DNA from: Oxalobacteraceae bacterium
Lineage (GTDB): Bacteria > Pseudomonadota > Gammaproteobacteria > Burkholderiales > Burkholderiaceae_D
Length of the DNA: 64,000 nucleotides
Direction: 5' to 3'
Assembly (NCBI GenBank): GCA_021299035.1
Contig: JAJTGD010000001.1
Location: 46,836-110,835 of the forward strand
The notes beneath the pieces are model-generated. The model saw only the letters and a program-made list of their open reading frames with translations. It was not told the origin of the DNA and ran no database searches. This document shows, in pieces, positions 28,452 to 36,540 of this stretch; positions within the stretch are counted from its first letter, which is position 1, and every line of letters starts with the position of its first letter. Made by a program: the position numbers and the translations under genes.

Positions 28452-29335
28452 GGTGTCTCCGTCAAATCAAAATTCGCCATATGTTCCAAGGCTTTTACCA
28501 TCGCTGAGTGATCCCAGGCTTTACCGCCCTGCGCCACGCAAGATGAAAACAACTGCTGTGCGCTCGCCGTGTGCGGCAACGACATACCCAGTTCGCGCGC
28601 GGCACTAAGCGCCAAATTCAAATCTTTTTGGTGCAACTCGATACGGAAGCCAGGATCAAACGTGCGCTTGATCATTCGCTCGCCGTGCACTTCCAGAATT
28701 CTTGACGCTGCGAAGCCACCCATCAAAGCCTCACGCACCTTGGCCGGATCAGCACCATTACGCGCCGCAAATAACAGCGCCTCGGCCACTGCTTCAATAT
28801 TCAGCGCAACGATAATCTGATTCGCGACCTTCGCCGTTTGACCATCGCCATTACCACCCACCAGCGTGATGTTCTTGCCCATCAGCGCGAATAAGGGCTT
28901 GACCTTCTCGAAGGTCGCTGCGTTACCGCCCACCATAATCGTCAGCGCGGCATTCTTGGCGCCGACTTGGCCGCCGGATACTGGTGCATCGAGATACTCA
29001 CAGCCAAGCGCGTTAATCTTTTGCGCGAATGCCTTGGTCGCGATCGGCGAGATCGAACTCATGTCGACCACGATTTTGCCTTTGGTGAGCGAAGTCGCAA
29101 CCCCATGCTCGCCGAATAAAACTTTTTCGACATCCGGCGTATCAGGCAACATCGTGAAAATGATGTCAGCTTTCTGCGCCACTTCAGCCGCATTAGCACA
29201 GGTCTGCGCGCCATCCTTTAACAACTCGTCAGCGGTCTGGCTACGGGTGTGGGTATATAGCGTGTTACCTGCTTTGAGCAGATGATGCGCCATGGGCGCG
29301 CCCATAATGCCCAAGCCGATAAATCCGAGTTTCAT
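28448..29335 (-). CDS. glxR: Tartronate semialdehyde reductase (2-hydroxy-3-oxopropionate reductase)
   Basis: The 295-residue NADH-dependent beta-hydroxyacid dehydrogenase has the Rossmann motif GFIGLGIMGAPMA (4-16), the substrate loop DAPVSGGQVGA and the catalytic lysine segment GDGQTAKVANQIIVALN. It reduces tartronate semialdehyde to D-glycerate, the substrate of the kinase downstream. With the hydroxypyruvate isomerase upstream it completes the glyoxylate-to-glycerate route, except glyoxylate carboligase (gcl), which is not in the window. Confidence 0.9.
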   Translation of the reverse strand: MKLGFIGLGIMGAPMAHHLLKAGNTLYTHTRSQTADELLKDGAQTCANAAEVAQKADIIFTMLPDTPDVEKVLFGEHGVATSLTKGKIVVDMSSISPIATKAFAQKINALGCEYLDAPVSGGQVGAKNAALTIMVGGNAATFEKVKPLFALMGKNITLVGGNGDGQTAKVANQIIVALNIEAVAEALLFAARNGADPAKVREALMGGFAASRILEVHGERMIKRTFDPGFRIELHQKDLNLALSAARELGMSLPHTASAQQLFSSCVAQGGKAWDHSAMVKALEHMANFDLTETP

Positions 29336-29381
29336 GCAAAGTCTCCAGCAGTCATTTTTGTGTTTACTTCTGCTTCGCTAT

Positions 29382-30164
29382 TCACATCCCTACCAGCGCC
29401 TGCATCCAGCCCAAACCCGCCTCGGTAGTGCGTGCGGGTTTGTACTCCGCACCAATCACACCCTGGTAGCCGATTTGGTCAATCCAAGCGAACAAAAAGG
29501 GAAAGTTAATCTCACCCGTCCCAGGCTCGTGCCGCCCCGGATTATCGGCGATTTGGATATGACCGATGCGGGAGAGATTATTTTGCAGGGTGCCCGCGAG
29601 TTCACCCTCCATACGCTGGGCGTGATAGACATCGTACTGTAGCAGCACTCGGTGATCACCCAGCTCTTCAATCACCGACAGCGCCTTGGCGGTACTGTCG
29701 AGGAAAAATCCCGGAATATCAAACCGATTAATCGGCTCAATCAGCAATTGAATATCATGGCGCGCCAACGCGGTCGACGCATGGCGAAGATTATCGATCA
29801 GCGTTTGACGCGCCTTCTGCTCGCTAACGCCATCGGGTAACTTCCCTGCGAGGCAATTGATTTTTTTCACACCCAAGGTCGTGGCATAGCTGATCGCTTG
29901 CACCACCCCCGCACGAAATTCATCGACGCGCGCGGGATCGCAAGCAATGCCACGATCACCCGCAGCCCAGTCACCGGCAGGGAGGTTATGCAGCACCATC
30001 GTCAAGCCGTGCTCGTCGAGCAGTCTCTTTATCTGCTCGGCAGGTAGCTCATACGGAAACTGGCACTCGACCCATGTAAACCCCGCCTGCGCCACGCGCT
30101 CGAAACGCTCTGCAAATGGGACTTCAGTAAATAGCATCGACAAATTGGCGGCGAATTTAGGCAA
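29382..30164 (-). CDS. hyi: Hydroxypyruvate isomerase
   Basis: The 260-residue TIM-barrel enzyme (PKFAANLSMLFTEVPFAERFERVAQAGF) matches Hyi: LIEPINRFDIPGFFLDS with the metal-binding Glu and DVYHAQRMEGEL with Asp/His. It interconverts hydroxypyruvate and tartronate semialdehyde. It is the first gene of the three-gene leftward operon, 46 bases ahead of the reductase. A 14-bp direct duplication (GATTGTCTTGCTGT, 30177-30204) lies just upstream of its start. Confidence 0.9.
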   Translation of the reverse strand: MPKFAANLSMLFTEVPFAERFERVAQAGFTWVECQFPYELPAEQIKRLLDEHGLTMVLHNLPAGDWAAGDRGIACDPARVDEFRAGVVQAISYATTLGVKKINCLAGKLPDGVSEQKARQTLIDNLRHASTALARHDIQLLIEPINRFDIPGFFLDSTAKALSVIEELGDHRVLLQYDVYHAQRMEGELAGTLQNNLSRIGHIQIADNPGRHEPGTGEINFPFLFAWIDQIGYQGVIGAEYKPARTTEAGLGWMQALVGM

Positions 30165-30334
30165 GGCTAGGCTCCTGATTGTCTTGCTGTGATTGTCTTG
30201 CTGTGATTTTCAGGCATCGTCTCGGGCGCCGAAGTTGCCGGTTAGCGTGGCCGCGCAGTTTACACCCCCGGCTCCAAGCGTTTCAGGAGCGCCGTCGGGC
30301 TAGTTCATGCGTATATACAGCCATTTCGCCAGCC

Positions 30335-30372
30335 TTGACGGTACCCGTAAACGAGCATAGGATTTAATCCTA
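30335..30372 (+). promoter_or_regulatory. parDE promoter with palindromic operator
   Basis: A -35 TTGACG (30335-30340), 17-base spacer and -10 TAGGAT (30358-30363) precede parD. The -10 lies inside the perfect 15-base palindrome TAGGATTTAATCCTA (30358-30372), a fitting operator for autorepression by the ribbon-helix-helix antitoxin. Confidence 0.6.
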
Positions 30373-30390
30373 CTGACTCGCGAGACCGCC

Positions 30391-30672
30391 ATGCGATCAA
30401 CCCAACAGCTCAGCATCACCCTGCCCATCGATATGGCAAATATTCTCAAGGAAAAGGTCGCTGCAGGTACCTATGCCAGCGAAAGCGAGGTGATTCGCGA
30501 TGGCATTCGGGCCCTTCTCGCGCGCGACCGTGCTATCGAGGCTTGGTTAGCCCAAAGTGTCGCCACCACTCATGACGCTACGCTTGCCAACCCAGCGCGT
30601 AGCGTAACCCCCACCACGATTCGCGAGCGACTCGCCGCCGAGCACAATAAGGTAATCGAAGACGAACAGTGA
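30391..30672 (+). CDS. parD: ParD-type antitoxin
   Basis: The 93-residue protein opens with a ribbon-helix-helix domain (QLSITLPIDMANILKEKVAAG, SESEVIRDGIRALLARD) that would bind the promoter operator. The C-terminal part (about 50-93) is the flexible toxin-neutralising region. Its stop overlaps the ParE start by 4 bases, which couples their translation. The pair stabilises chromosomes or plasmids as a type II toxin-antitoxin module. Confidence 0.88.
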   Translation: MRSTQQLSITLPIDMANILKEKVAAGTYASESEVIRDGIRALLARDRAIEAWLAQSVATTHDATLANPARSVTPTTIRERLAAEHNKVIEDEQ

Positions 30673-30977
30673 GTAAGACGTATCGCGTCTTGTTTTCACC
30701 GGAGAGCGAGGCCCAGCTCGCCGCACTTTATCGTTACATCGCAGCCGCAGGCTCTCCACTAACTGCTCTCGATTACACCGAAGCGATCGTCATCACCTGC
30801 GAAACTTTGGCCAACTTTCCAGAGCGAGGCGTCCGACGCGACGATGTACGACCCGGGCTACGCACCACACATCACCGTGGCCGAGTGGTCATCGCCTATG
30901 CCATCATCGACGACGACGTTCACATTCTTGGCATCTATTACGGCGGGCAGGATTATGAATCGTTGATTCGAGGATGA
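30669..30977 (+). CDS. parE: ParE/RelE-superfamily toxin
   Basis: The 102-residue protein has the ParE look: YRVLFSPESEAQLAALYRYIAAAGSP at the start and GLRTTHHRGRVVIAYAIIDDDVHILGIYYGGQDYE near the end. Classical ParE toxins poison DNA gyrase; the target here is inferred only from the family. It is coupled to parD and ends 12 bases before the convergent hydrolase gene. Confidence 0.88.
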   Translation: MSKTYRVLFSPESEAQLAALYRYIAAAGSPLTALDYTEAIVITCETLANFPERGVRRDDVRPGLRTTHHRGRVVIAYAIIDDDVHILGIYYGGQDYESLIRG

Positions 30978-30989
30978 TGCTGAGTGTAT

Positions 30990-31895
30990 TTATTTCGACG
31001 AAGTTTTTCCAAAAAAATCAATCAACGCTTCTGCGACTTGCGTTGGCGCCTCGCGCTGCGGGAAATGCCCCACTCCGTCCAAGACCACGCGCTGGTAGCG
31101 ACCAGAGAAGAAAGCCTCTTTACCCTCGGATGTTGCTACCGGATTCACCGCATCTGCCGCACCGTGAATCACCAGCATGGGCGTTGACAGTACAGGCAAC
31201 GGTTTTAACTTGGCGATGTCAGCCGCATAAAACGGATCACCCTCGGCATGGCCCCAGCGATGACGATAGGAATGCAGCGTGACATCGATCCAATCCGGGT
31301 TATCGAAAGCAGCTGCCGTCGCATCGAATTCAGCCTGATCGAACCAACCGGGTGGCGACCAGGTATCCCACATGATGCGGGCGAAGCCGCGCGGATCGGC
31401 GCGCACGGTTTTCTCGCCCAAGGGCGTCGCCATGAACCAGTGATACCAATAGGAGCGCGCCTGCTCGAACGGCAAGACTTGCGTCGGGTCATTGGTGCCA
31501 TAACCCACCGACAGCATCGCCAGATGCGACGCCAACCCGGGCGCCAAGCCAGCGGCGTTCGCCACCGCGCGCGCACCCCAATCATGGCCAACTAACATCG
31601 GGCTTTGCAGGTCAAGTGCCTCGACGAAATCAATCAGATCGCGACCCAGCGCGACCAATTCACCACTGCGCGGTGTAGAAGCATCCCGAAAGCGAGTTCC
31701 ACCATAGCCCCTTAATGAAGGCGCCAGTACCCGATAGCCAGCGTTCGCGAGCGCGGCCGCCATCGGAGTCCAGGTACGCGCAGAATCAGGCCAGCCATGG
31801 ACCAGCACCACGGTTCGGGCACCAGTCGCTTGCCACTCGAGGTATTCAATGGATAGGCGAGCGCTATCGATGAATTTTATTTCAGGGGTATGCAT
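30990..31895 (-). CDS. Alpha/beta hydrolase, epoxide-hydrolase-like
   Basis: From ATG 31895 (MHTPEIKFIDSARLSIEYLEW) the protein has 301 residues. It has an oxyanion motif HGWPD (33-37), a nucleophile elbow GHDWGA with Asp105, and a late histidine in GVGHFPQ. Aspartate in place of serine marks the epoxide hydrolase/haloalkane dehalogenase branch; HGWPD favours epoxide hydrolase. The substrate is unknown. The longer open frame upstream adds 26 residues with no family look. Confidence 0.78.
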   Translation of the reverse strand: MHTPEIKFIDSARLSIEYLEWQATGARTVVLVHGWPDSARTWTPMAAALANAGYRVLAPSLRGYGGTRFRDASTPRSGELVALGRDLIDFVEALDLQSPMLVGHDWGARAVANAAGLAPGLASHLAMLSVGYGTNDPTQVLPFEQARSYWYHWFMATPLGEKTVRADPRGFARIMWDTWSPPGWFDQAEFDATAAAFDNPDWIDVTLHSYRHRWGHAEGDPFYAADIAKLKPLPVLSTPMLVIHGAADAVNPVATSEGKEAFFSGRYQRVVLDGVGHFPQREAPTQVAEALIDFFGKTSSK

Positions 31896-32053
31896 AGAAC
31901 TTGTAAGTCGCACTAAAAGCCGCGATTTTGGCAGATAACACGGGCCAAAGCCGCGTGTTTGGCCTTTGGGCATAGGACAGTCCGGCGACAGCGCGAACGA
32001 CTGGATCGTACAATGAGGGCTTCAATGACATACGCAGCCTGCGCAACCGCATC

Positions 32054-32851
32054 ATGACCGATATCGCCCCCACCGCTTCCGCCAACCTCGCGTGGCCTGA
32101 TCATTTCGCCGTAGCGCATATGCCCGGCTCTCTACCGATGGGCGGCGTGGTGCCAATGACGCCGATTTTTGCATTTCGTGAACCGGCGCCAAGGCTTGCG
32201 CTCCCGCGCGATCATGGCCTGACGCCGCAGCGTACCGATATTGAGCTTGGTGGTCTGATCGCGTTCCTGATCAGTGATGTCATAACCGCCGAGGAAGCGG
32301 ATGCGATCGTCGAAGCCAGCGAGCGTTTCGGCTACCGTGATGAAGCGCCCGGCATCCAGACCCCGCCCGGTATGCGTATGAACAAAGCGGTGCACTGGGT
32401 CGCAGACGAGCAGACACTGGCACCGATATTTGACCGTATCGCGCACCTTCTTCCGCATGACACCGATGGTGCACAGCTGTGCCCAGCCCTATCGCGACGT
32501 ATCAATATGTATCGCTATGACGACGAGGATGTCTTCAACCCACACACGGACGGTGACTGGCCTGGTTATGGGCTGACGCCTGACCGCCGACAGATGCAAG
32601 AATGGTCCGGTCTCCGTTCCTGCTTCTCCATGCTGCTATACCTGAATGGCCCGGAGGATGGCGTGCAGGGTGGTAGCACGCGATTGTTTCGACCCGATCG
32701 CGGGCATGTCGATGTCATGCCAAAAAAAGGCGCAGCGCTGTTCTTTCGTCATGGCTTCGGCCCACGCAGCGTTCTGCACGAAGGCAGCCGCGTGTTCGGT
32801 GACGTGTCGAAATATGTGGCGCGCATTAATGTGATGTACCAGCATCGTTAG
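32054..32851 (+). CDS. 2-oxoglutarate/Fe(II)-dependent dioxygenase (prolyl 4-hydroxylase-like)
   Basis: The 265-residue protein shows the facial triad HxD...H: His164-Thr-Asp166 in NPHTDGD and His242 in VLHEGSRV, with Arg246 four residues on to bind 2-oxoglutarate. LTPEEAD-like VITAEEADAIVEASERFGY before it is common in prolyl-hydroxylase-type relatives. The substrate is unknown. It is monocistronic, divergent from the hydrolase gene. Confidence 0.8.
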   Translation: MTDIAPTASANLAWPDHFAVAHMPGSLPMGGVVPMTPIFAFREPAPRLALPRDHGLTPQRTDIELGGLIAFLISDVITAEEADAIVEASERFGYRDEAPGIQTPPGMRMNKAVHWVADEQTLAPIFDRIAHLLPHDTDGAQLCPALSRRINMYRYDDEDVFNPHTDGDWPGYGLTPDRRQMQEWSGLRSCFSMLLYLNGPEDGVQGGSTRLFRPDRGHVDVMPKKGAALFFRHGFGPRSVLHEGSRVFGDVSKYVARINVMYQHR

Positions 32852-32943
32852 AAAAGCCGCTGTATGCGCATCTTCGGCTACCATTACGCCGCTTTTGATA
32901 TCCGCTGCCCATGGCAGCTACACCATCCCTTCAGGACACTCCC

Positions 32944-34134
32944 ATGACAACAACCCGAGACGTCGTCATCGTTGGCGCCGCACGTACTGCCGTCGGCACC
33001 TTCGGTGGCGCTCTGAAAGATTTTTCTGCCCATGAATTAGCCACCATCGTGGTCAAGGCAGCGATTGAACGCTCAGGCATTGAAGCCGCCAGCGCGCAGC
33101 AGATTGTGCTGGGCAATGTCGTGCAGTGCGAACCGCGCGACTTGTATGTCTCACGGGTTGCTGGCATCAACGCCGGCATGCCAAAAGAATCCGCAGCGCT
33201 AACCCTGAACCGTCTGTGCGGCTCTGGGCTGCAAGCGATCGTCAGCGCCGCTAATGCCATCCAACTCGGTGACGCTGATATCGCGATTGGTGGTGGCGTT
33301 GAAACCATGAGCCGCGCACCGTATAACGCGCCGCTAGCACGCTTTGGTGCGCGCATGGGTGATGCGTCATTGGTCGATGTACTGCTTGGTGCGTTGCATG
33401 ATCCGTTCGGTGCAGGACACATGGGTGTCACTGCGGAGAATGTCGCCAAGTTATACAACATCACACGCGAAGAGCAGGATGCATTCGCCGTCGACAGCCA
33501 ACGCAAAGCACTGGCTGCCATTGAGGCGGGTTATTTCAAGTCGCAGATCGTGCCGGTTGAAATCAAGACCCGTAAAGGCACGGTGATGTTTGATACCGAT
33601 GAACATCCGAAAGCAGGTACGACGCTCGAATCGCTCGCCACACTAAAGCCTGCATTTCAGAAAGAGAACGGCACCGTGACGCCGGGCAATGCCTCGGGAC
33701 TGAATGACGGTGCCGCTGCGTGCGTGTTGATGGAGGCCGGTGCAGCGGGTCGTGCTGGTCGCACGCCGCTCGCGCGATTGGTGTCCTATGCAGTGGCCGG
33801 TGTTGAGCCCTCGCTGATGGGTATAGGCCCTATTCCCGCCGTCAAAATCGCATTACAGCGTGCCGGACTGAAATTGGATCAAATGGACGTCATCGAATCG
33901 AATGAGGCTTTCGCCGCGCAATCGATCGGTGTTTGCCGTGGTCTGGATCTCGACCCAGCGCGCACCAACCCGAACGGTGGTGCAATCGCGCTTGGCCATC
34001 CACTGGGTGCAACCGGTGCCATCATCACTATCAAATGTCTGCACGAGTTGATCCGTACACAAAAGCGCTATGGACTGGTGACCATGTGCATCGGTGGTGG
34101 TCAAGGTATTGCAGCAGTGTTTGAGCGGACGTGA
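32944..34134 (+). CDS. Acetyl-CoA C-acyltransferase (thiolase, BktB/PhaA-like)
   Basis: Starting at ATG 32944 ([22 protein letters not shown]) the protein has 396 residues. The nucleophilic Cys92 is in [10 protein letters not shown], and the other active-site blocks are [22 protein letters not shown] and CIGGGQGIA. It condenses acyl-CoA units or cleaves 3-ketoacyl-CoA; BktB-like specificity is a guess. An upstream in-frame ATG at 32911 would add 11 atypical residues. A strong terminator follows. Confidence 0.88.
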   Translation: MTTTRDVVIVGAARTAVGTFGGALKDFSAHELATIVVKAAIERSGIEAASAQQIVLGNVVQCEPRDLYVSRVAGINAGMPKESAALTLNRLCGSGLQAIVSAANAIQLGDADIAIGGGVETMSRAPYNAPLARFGARMGDASLVDVLLGALHDPFGAGHMGVTAENVAKLYNITREEQDAFAVDSQRKALAAIEAGYFKSQIVPVEIKTRKGTVMFDTDEHPKAGTTLESLATLKPAFQKENGTVTPGNASGLNDGAAACVLMEAGAAGRAGRTPLARLVSYAVAGVEPSLMGIGPIPAVKIALQRAGLKLDQMDVIESNEAFAAQSIGVCRGLDLDPARTNPNGGAIALGHPLGATGAIITIKCLHELIRTQKRYGLVTMCIGGGQGIAAVFERT

Positions 34135-34160
34135 GCACTGCTTCTGCGATCAACGCAATA

Positions 34161-34189
34161 AAAATGCCCGGAGGTTTCCGGGCATTTTT
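34161..34189 (+). terminator. Rho-independent terminator after the thiolase gene
   Basis: An inverted repeat (AAATGCCCGGA...TCCGGGCATTT) with a short loop is followed by a T-run. The A-run on the other side makes it potentially bidirectional. It lies 26 bases after the thiolase stop. Confidence 0.9.
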
Positions 34190-34393
34190 ATTTAGCTGAA
34201 GTATTCGATGAGTACTGAATGAAGTAGCTACCGTGTCATTAGAACCTTTGTTACCGTACGGGAGGCACTTCTATATCGAGCTATTCATGTACGCCTTGCA
34301 CCAGAAAGCCAACCCCGTAACGCCGCTTAAAATCGCCGCCGCCAAGCCGACTCACTGATAGAGCGAAAGCGGTTTTGCAAGGGGGGTGTGGCG

Positions 34394-34786
34394 ATGAGTG
34401 CCGACCTGGACATCCATCACGTTGAGGCGAGGCAAGGTTTTGCTGAACAATCGGGCGGCCACGAGCCCGGGCGTCCTCACGCGCGTAGTCTGCCCTGGCA
34501 GCGACTGCTTGATGCGCTGGAGGCCGGCGACGTCGATCTGGCGCGCCGTCGTTTTCGTGAATTACTGGCCGAGCATCCCAGCTGGCGGCAGTCACCGCTC
34601 ATCGAAATCGGCACCCTGATCTCCAGCGCGAATCACAGCGCAGCGCTGGCTCGACTGAAAGCTCTTCGTTCTCCAGCCTACCTAGTGGCTGCACACGAAC
34701 CGATATCGCGGCGCCCCGCAATATCGGTGCGCGGCGGCACTGACATTCCCGAGATCATCGGACTCAAGCTTGATCTAAGCGCCTAG
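34394..34786 (+). CDS. Hypothetical protein, 130 residues
   Basis: ATG 34394 follows a purine-rich AAGGGGGG stretch that can serve as ribosome-binding site. The product (MSADLDIHHVEARQGF start) is soluble and helical in the middle (RLLDALEAGDVDLARRRFRELLAEHP), which resembles a single tetratricopeptide-like hairpin, and has no catalytic motif. It lies between the thiolase terminator and the start of the photosynthesis cluster, on the same strand. I do not recognise it. Confidence 0.5.
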   Translation: MSADLDIHHVEARQGFAEQSGGHEPGRPHARSLPWQRLLDALEAGDVDLARRRFRELLAEHPSWRQSPLIEIGTLISSANHSAALARLKALRSPAYLVAAHEPISRRPAISVRGGTDIPEIIGLKLDLSA

Positions 34787-34831
34787 CGTCCTGCCAGACG
34801 CATCCCTGGACCACCCTGCCGCCACCCGAAT

Positions 34832-34940
34832 AAAAAAACGGGGCGCCCGAAATTACGCGGACGCCCCCAGAGGAGTGGCACTGTTTACTGCAATGTGCCC
34901 ATTGCAGGCACGAACGCAGCATGGCCGATACTTGTATCTG
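34832..34940 (-). ncRNA. Candidate small RNA, divergent from the lhaA-puh promoter
   Basis: On the minus strand, a perfect 8-bp hairpin (plus-strand CTGCAATG-TGCC-CATTGCAG, 34888-34907) is followed by a strong intrinsic terminator: a 10-bp stem (34840-34867, one G-T pair, 8-base loop) and seven U (34832-34838). No leftward protein gene lies upstream of this terminator; the only open frame there reads through it. A weak promoter (TTGTAA, 17 bases, TACAAG) would start the RNA near 34935. The 5' end is inferred. Confidence 0.45.
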
Positions 34941-34965
34941 AGTCAACTTAAGATTACAAAAATAC

Positions 34966-35010
34966 TGTAATTATTTATTGACACAATATAGCGTGAACAC
35001 TAGAGTGTTC
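34966..35010 (+). promoter_or_regulatory. lhaA-puh promoter with PpsR/CrtJ-type site and second palindrome
   Basis: TGTAATTATTTATTGACA (34966-34983) fits the TGT-N12-ACA operator of PpsR/CrtJ. Its right half is the -35 element TTGACA (34978-34983). After 17 bases comes the -10 TAGAGT (35001-35006), itself centred in the perfect palindrome GAACACTAGAGTGTTC (34995-35010). Binding of a repressor at either site would block RNA polymerase. Confidence 0.7.
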
Positions 35011-35023
35011 TCATAAGCACCAA

Positions 35024-35042
35024 GCTTGCCATATCGGCAAGC
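35024..35042 (+). promoter_or_regulatory. Leader hairpin before lhaA
   Basis: GCTTGCC-ATATC-GGCAAGC forms a perfect 7-bp stem in the short 5' leader, ending 15 bases before the lhaA ATG. No Shine-Dalgarno sequence is visible between hairpin and start, so the hairpin may affect translation or mRNA stability. Confidence 0.5.
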
Positions 35043-35057
35043 ACACTCGCGCCCTTG

Positions 35058-36491
35058 ATGAGACAACTGCAGAAAATCGTGCGCCAGCTGACCGGGTCCA
35101 TGGACGCGCGCTGGATGCCGTTCGCCGATGCCGCTTCGCCGGATCTGCCACTGCCGAGGTTGCTGCGTCTATCGCTATTTCAGTTTTCGATCGGCCTGGC
35201 GACCGCCTTGCTGGTCGGCACGCTGAACCGGGTAATGATTATTGAGCTGGGCGTGCCCGCGTGGTGGGTGGCGCTATCGGTCGCCTTACCGCTGGTGTTC
35301 GCACCTTTGCGCGCACTGATCGGGTTTCGGTCTGATACGCATCGCTCGGCACTTGGCTTGAGACGACTGCCCTATCTGTGGATAGGCAGCCTCTTGCTGT
35401 TTGGTGGTCTGGCGATTATGCCGTTTGGCTTGCTCGCGCTGTCCGACCCGCAACCGGGCATGCTGTGGGTCAGCCGGATTGGTGCTGGCCTGGCGTTTTT
35501 GTTGGTTGGCATGGGCATGCAGGTGACACAGACCGCGGGTCTGGCGTTAGCGACCGATTTGGCAACGCCGGAGACACGCCCGCGCGTGGTGGCGCTGATG
35601 TACACCATGCTACTGCTGGGTCTGGTGGGCAGTGGCGCCTTGTTCGGTTGGTTGCTGGCAGATTTCAGCCCGCTGCGTCTGATTCAGACGGTACAAGGCT
35701 CGGCGGTGCTAGTGGTCATGCTGAATCTGAATGCGCTGTGGAAGCAAGAGGCACTCAACCGTGATCGTGCCCGCCAGCCACGCAACGAAGAAGATTTTTC
35801 CAGCCAATGGCGCAGCTATGCGATGCGCCCAGGCGTAAAGCGATTTTTGTGGACCGTTGGGCTTGGCACCTGCGCGTTCAATATGCAAGACATCATTCTC
35901 GAGCCGTACGGCGGCGAGATCTTGCATCTGGGTGTCGGTGCCACCAGCCTGCTAACCGCGATTAGTGCTGCAGGTGCGCTGCTCGCGTTTGGCTTGGCAG
36001 CGCGTTTGCTGGCACGTGGTCTGGACGCAGGTCGCATTGCCGCCTTGGGTGCCTTGCTCGGTATGCCAGCATTTGCGATGGTGATTTTTTCTGCGCCACT
36101 GGATGCGCCGAACTTATTTCGTTGCGGTGCGTTTCTGATTGGTGCCGGTGGTGGCTTGTTTGCGGTCGGCACGCTGACGATGGCGATGGATCTGCAAATC
36201 GGCGACTCGGCCGGTATGGCGCTCGGCGCCTGGGGTGCGGTACAGGCCACTGCCGCTGGAGCATCCATCGCGGTCGGTGGTTTAGTGAAAGATTTGATCG
36301 GTTCACTGGCGACCCGCGGTTGGCTGGGTGAGAGCCTGATCTCTCCCGTGACTGGTTATAGCTTTGTGTATCACCTTGAGATGTACCTGCTGTTTGCAGT
36401 ACTGATCGCCATTGGTCCGCTCGCCAAGCGCGTGCGTGATGAGCGGCCGATGCAGGAACGGAAGTTTGGACTAGCTGAATTCCCCGGCTAG
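35058..36491 (+). CDS. lhaA: Light-harvesting complex assembly protein LhaA (PucC/BCD family)
   Basis: From ATG 35058 (TTG 35055 is the codon before) the protein has 477 residues and about twelve membrane helices. It is of the PucC/LhaA bacteriochlorophyll-delivery branch of the major facilitator superfamily: LRLSLFQFSIGLATALLVGTLNRVMIIELGVPAWWVAL, APLRALIGFRSDTHRSALGLRRLPYLWIGS and NMQDIILEPYGGEILHLGVGATS are characteristic. It assists LH1 assembly around the reaction centre. It heads the rightward operon lhaA-puhABC-crtIB. In many purple bacteria lhaA follows bchFNBHLM; here unrelated genes precede it. Confidence 0.93.
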   Translation: MRQLQKIVRQLTGSMDARWMPFADAASPDLPLPRLLRLSLFQFSIGLATALLVGTLNRVMIIELGVPAWWVALSVALPLVFAPLRALIGFRSDTHRSALGLRRLPYLWIGSLLLFGGLAIMPFGLLALSDPQPGMLWVSRIGAGLAFLLVGMGMQVTQTAGLALATDLATPETRPRVVALMYTMLLLGLVGSGALFGWLLADFSPLRLIQTVQGSAVLVVMLNLNALWKQEALNRDRARQPRNEEDFSSQWRSYAMRPGVKRFLWTVGLGTCAFNMQDIILEPYGGEILHLGVGATSLLTAISAAGALLAFGLAARLLARGLDAGRIAALGALLGMPAFAMVIFSAPLDAPNLFRCGAFLIGAGGGLFAVGTLTMAMDLQIGDSAGMALGAWGAVQATAAGASIAVGGLVKDLIGSLATRGWLGESLISPVTGYSFVYHLEMYLLFAVLIAIGPLAKRVRDERPMQERKFGLAEFPG

Positions 36492-36540
36492 AGCGTTTTA
36501 CACCCGTCGTCAGTAGACGACTCATTGTTGGAGGCGCACC

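Noticed and set aside
30177..30204. Tandem 14-bp duplication upstream of hyi
   Set aside because: Only two units, and there is no sign that it is a regulatory array or CRISPR.
34764..34946. Leftward 60-codon frame before the lhaA promoter
   Set aside because: It reads through the strong leftward terminator at 34832-34867 and has no family look, so an untranslated RNA is more likely.
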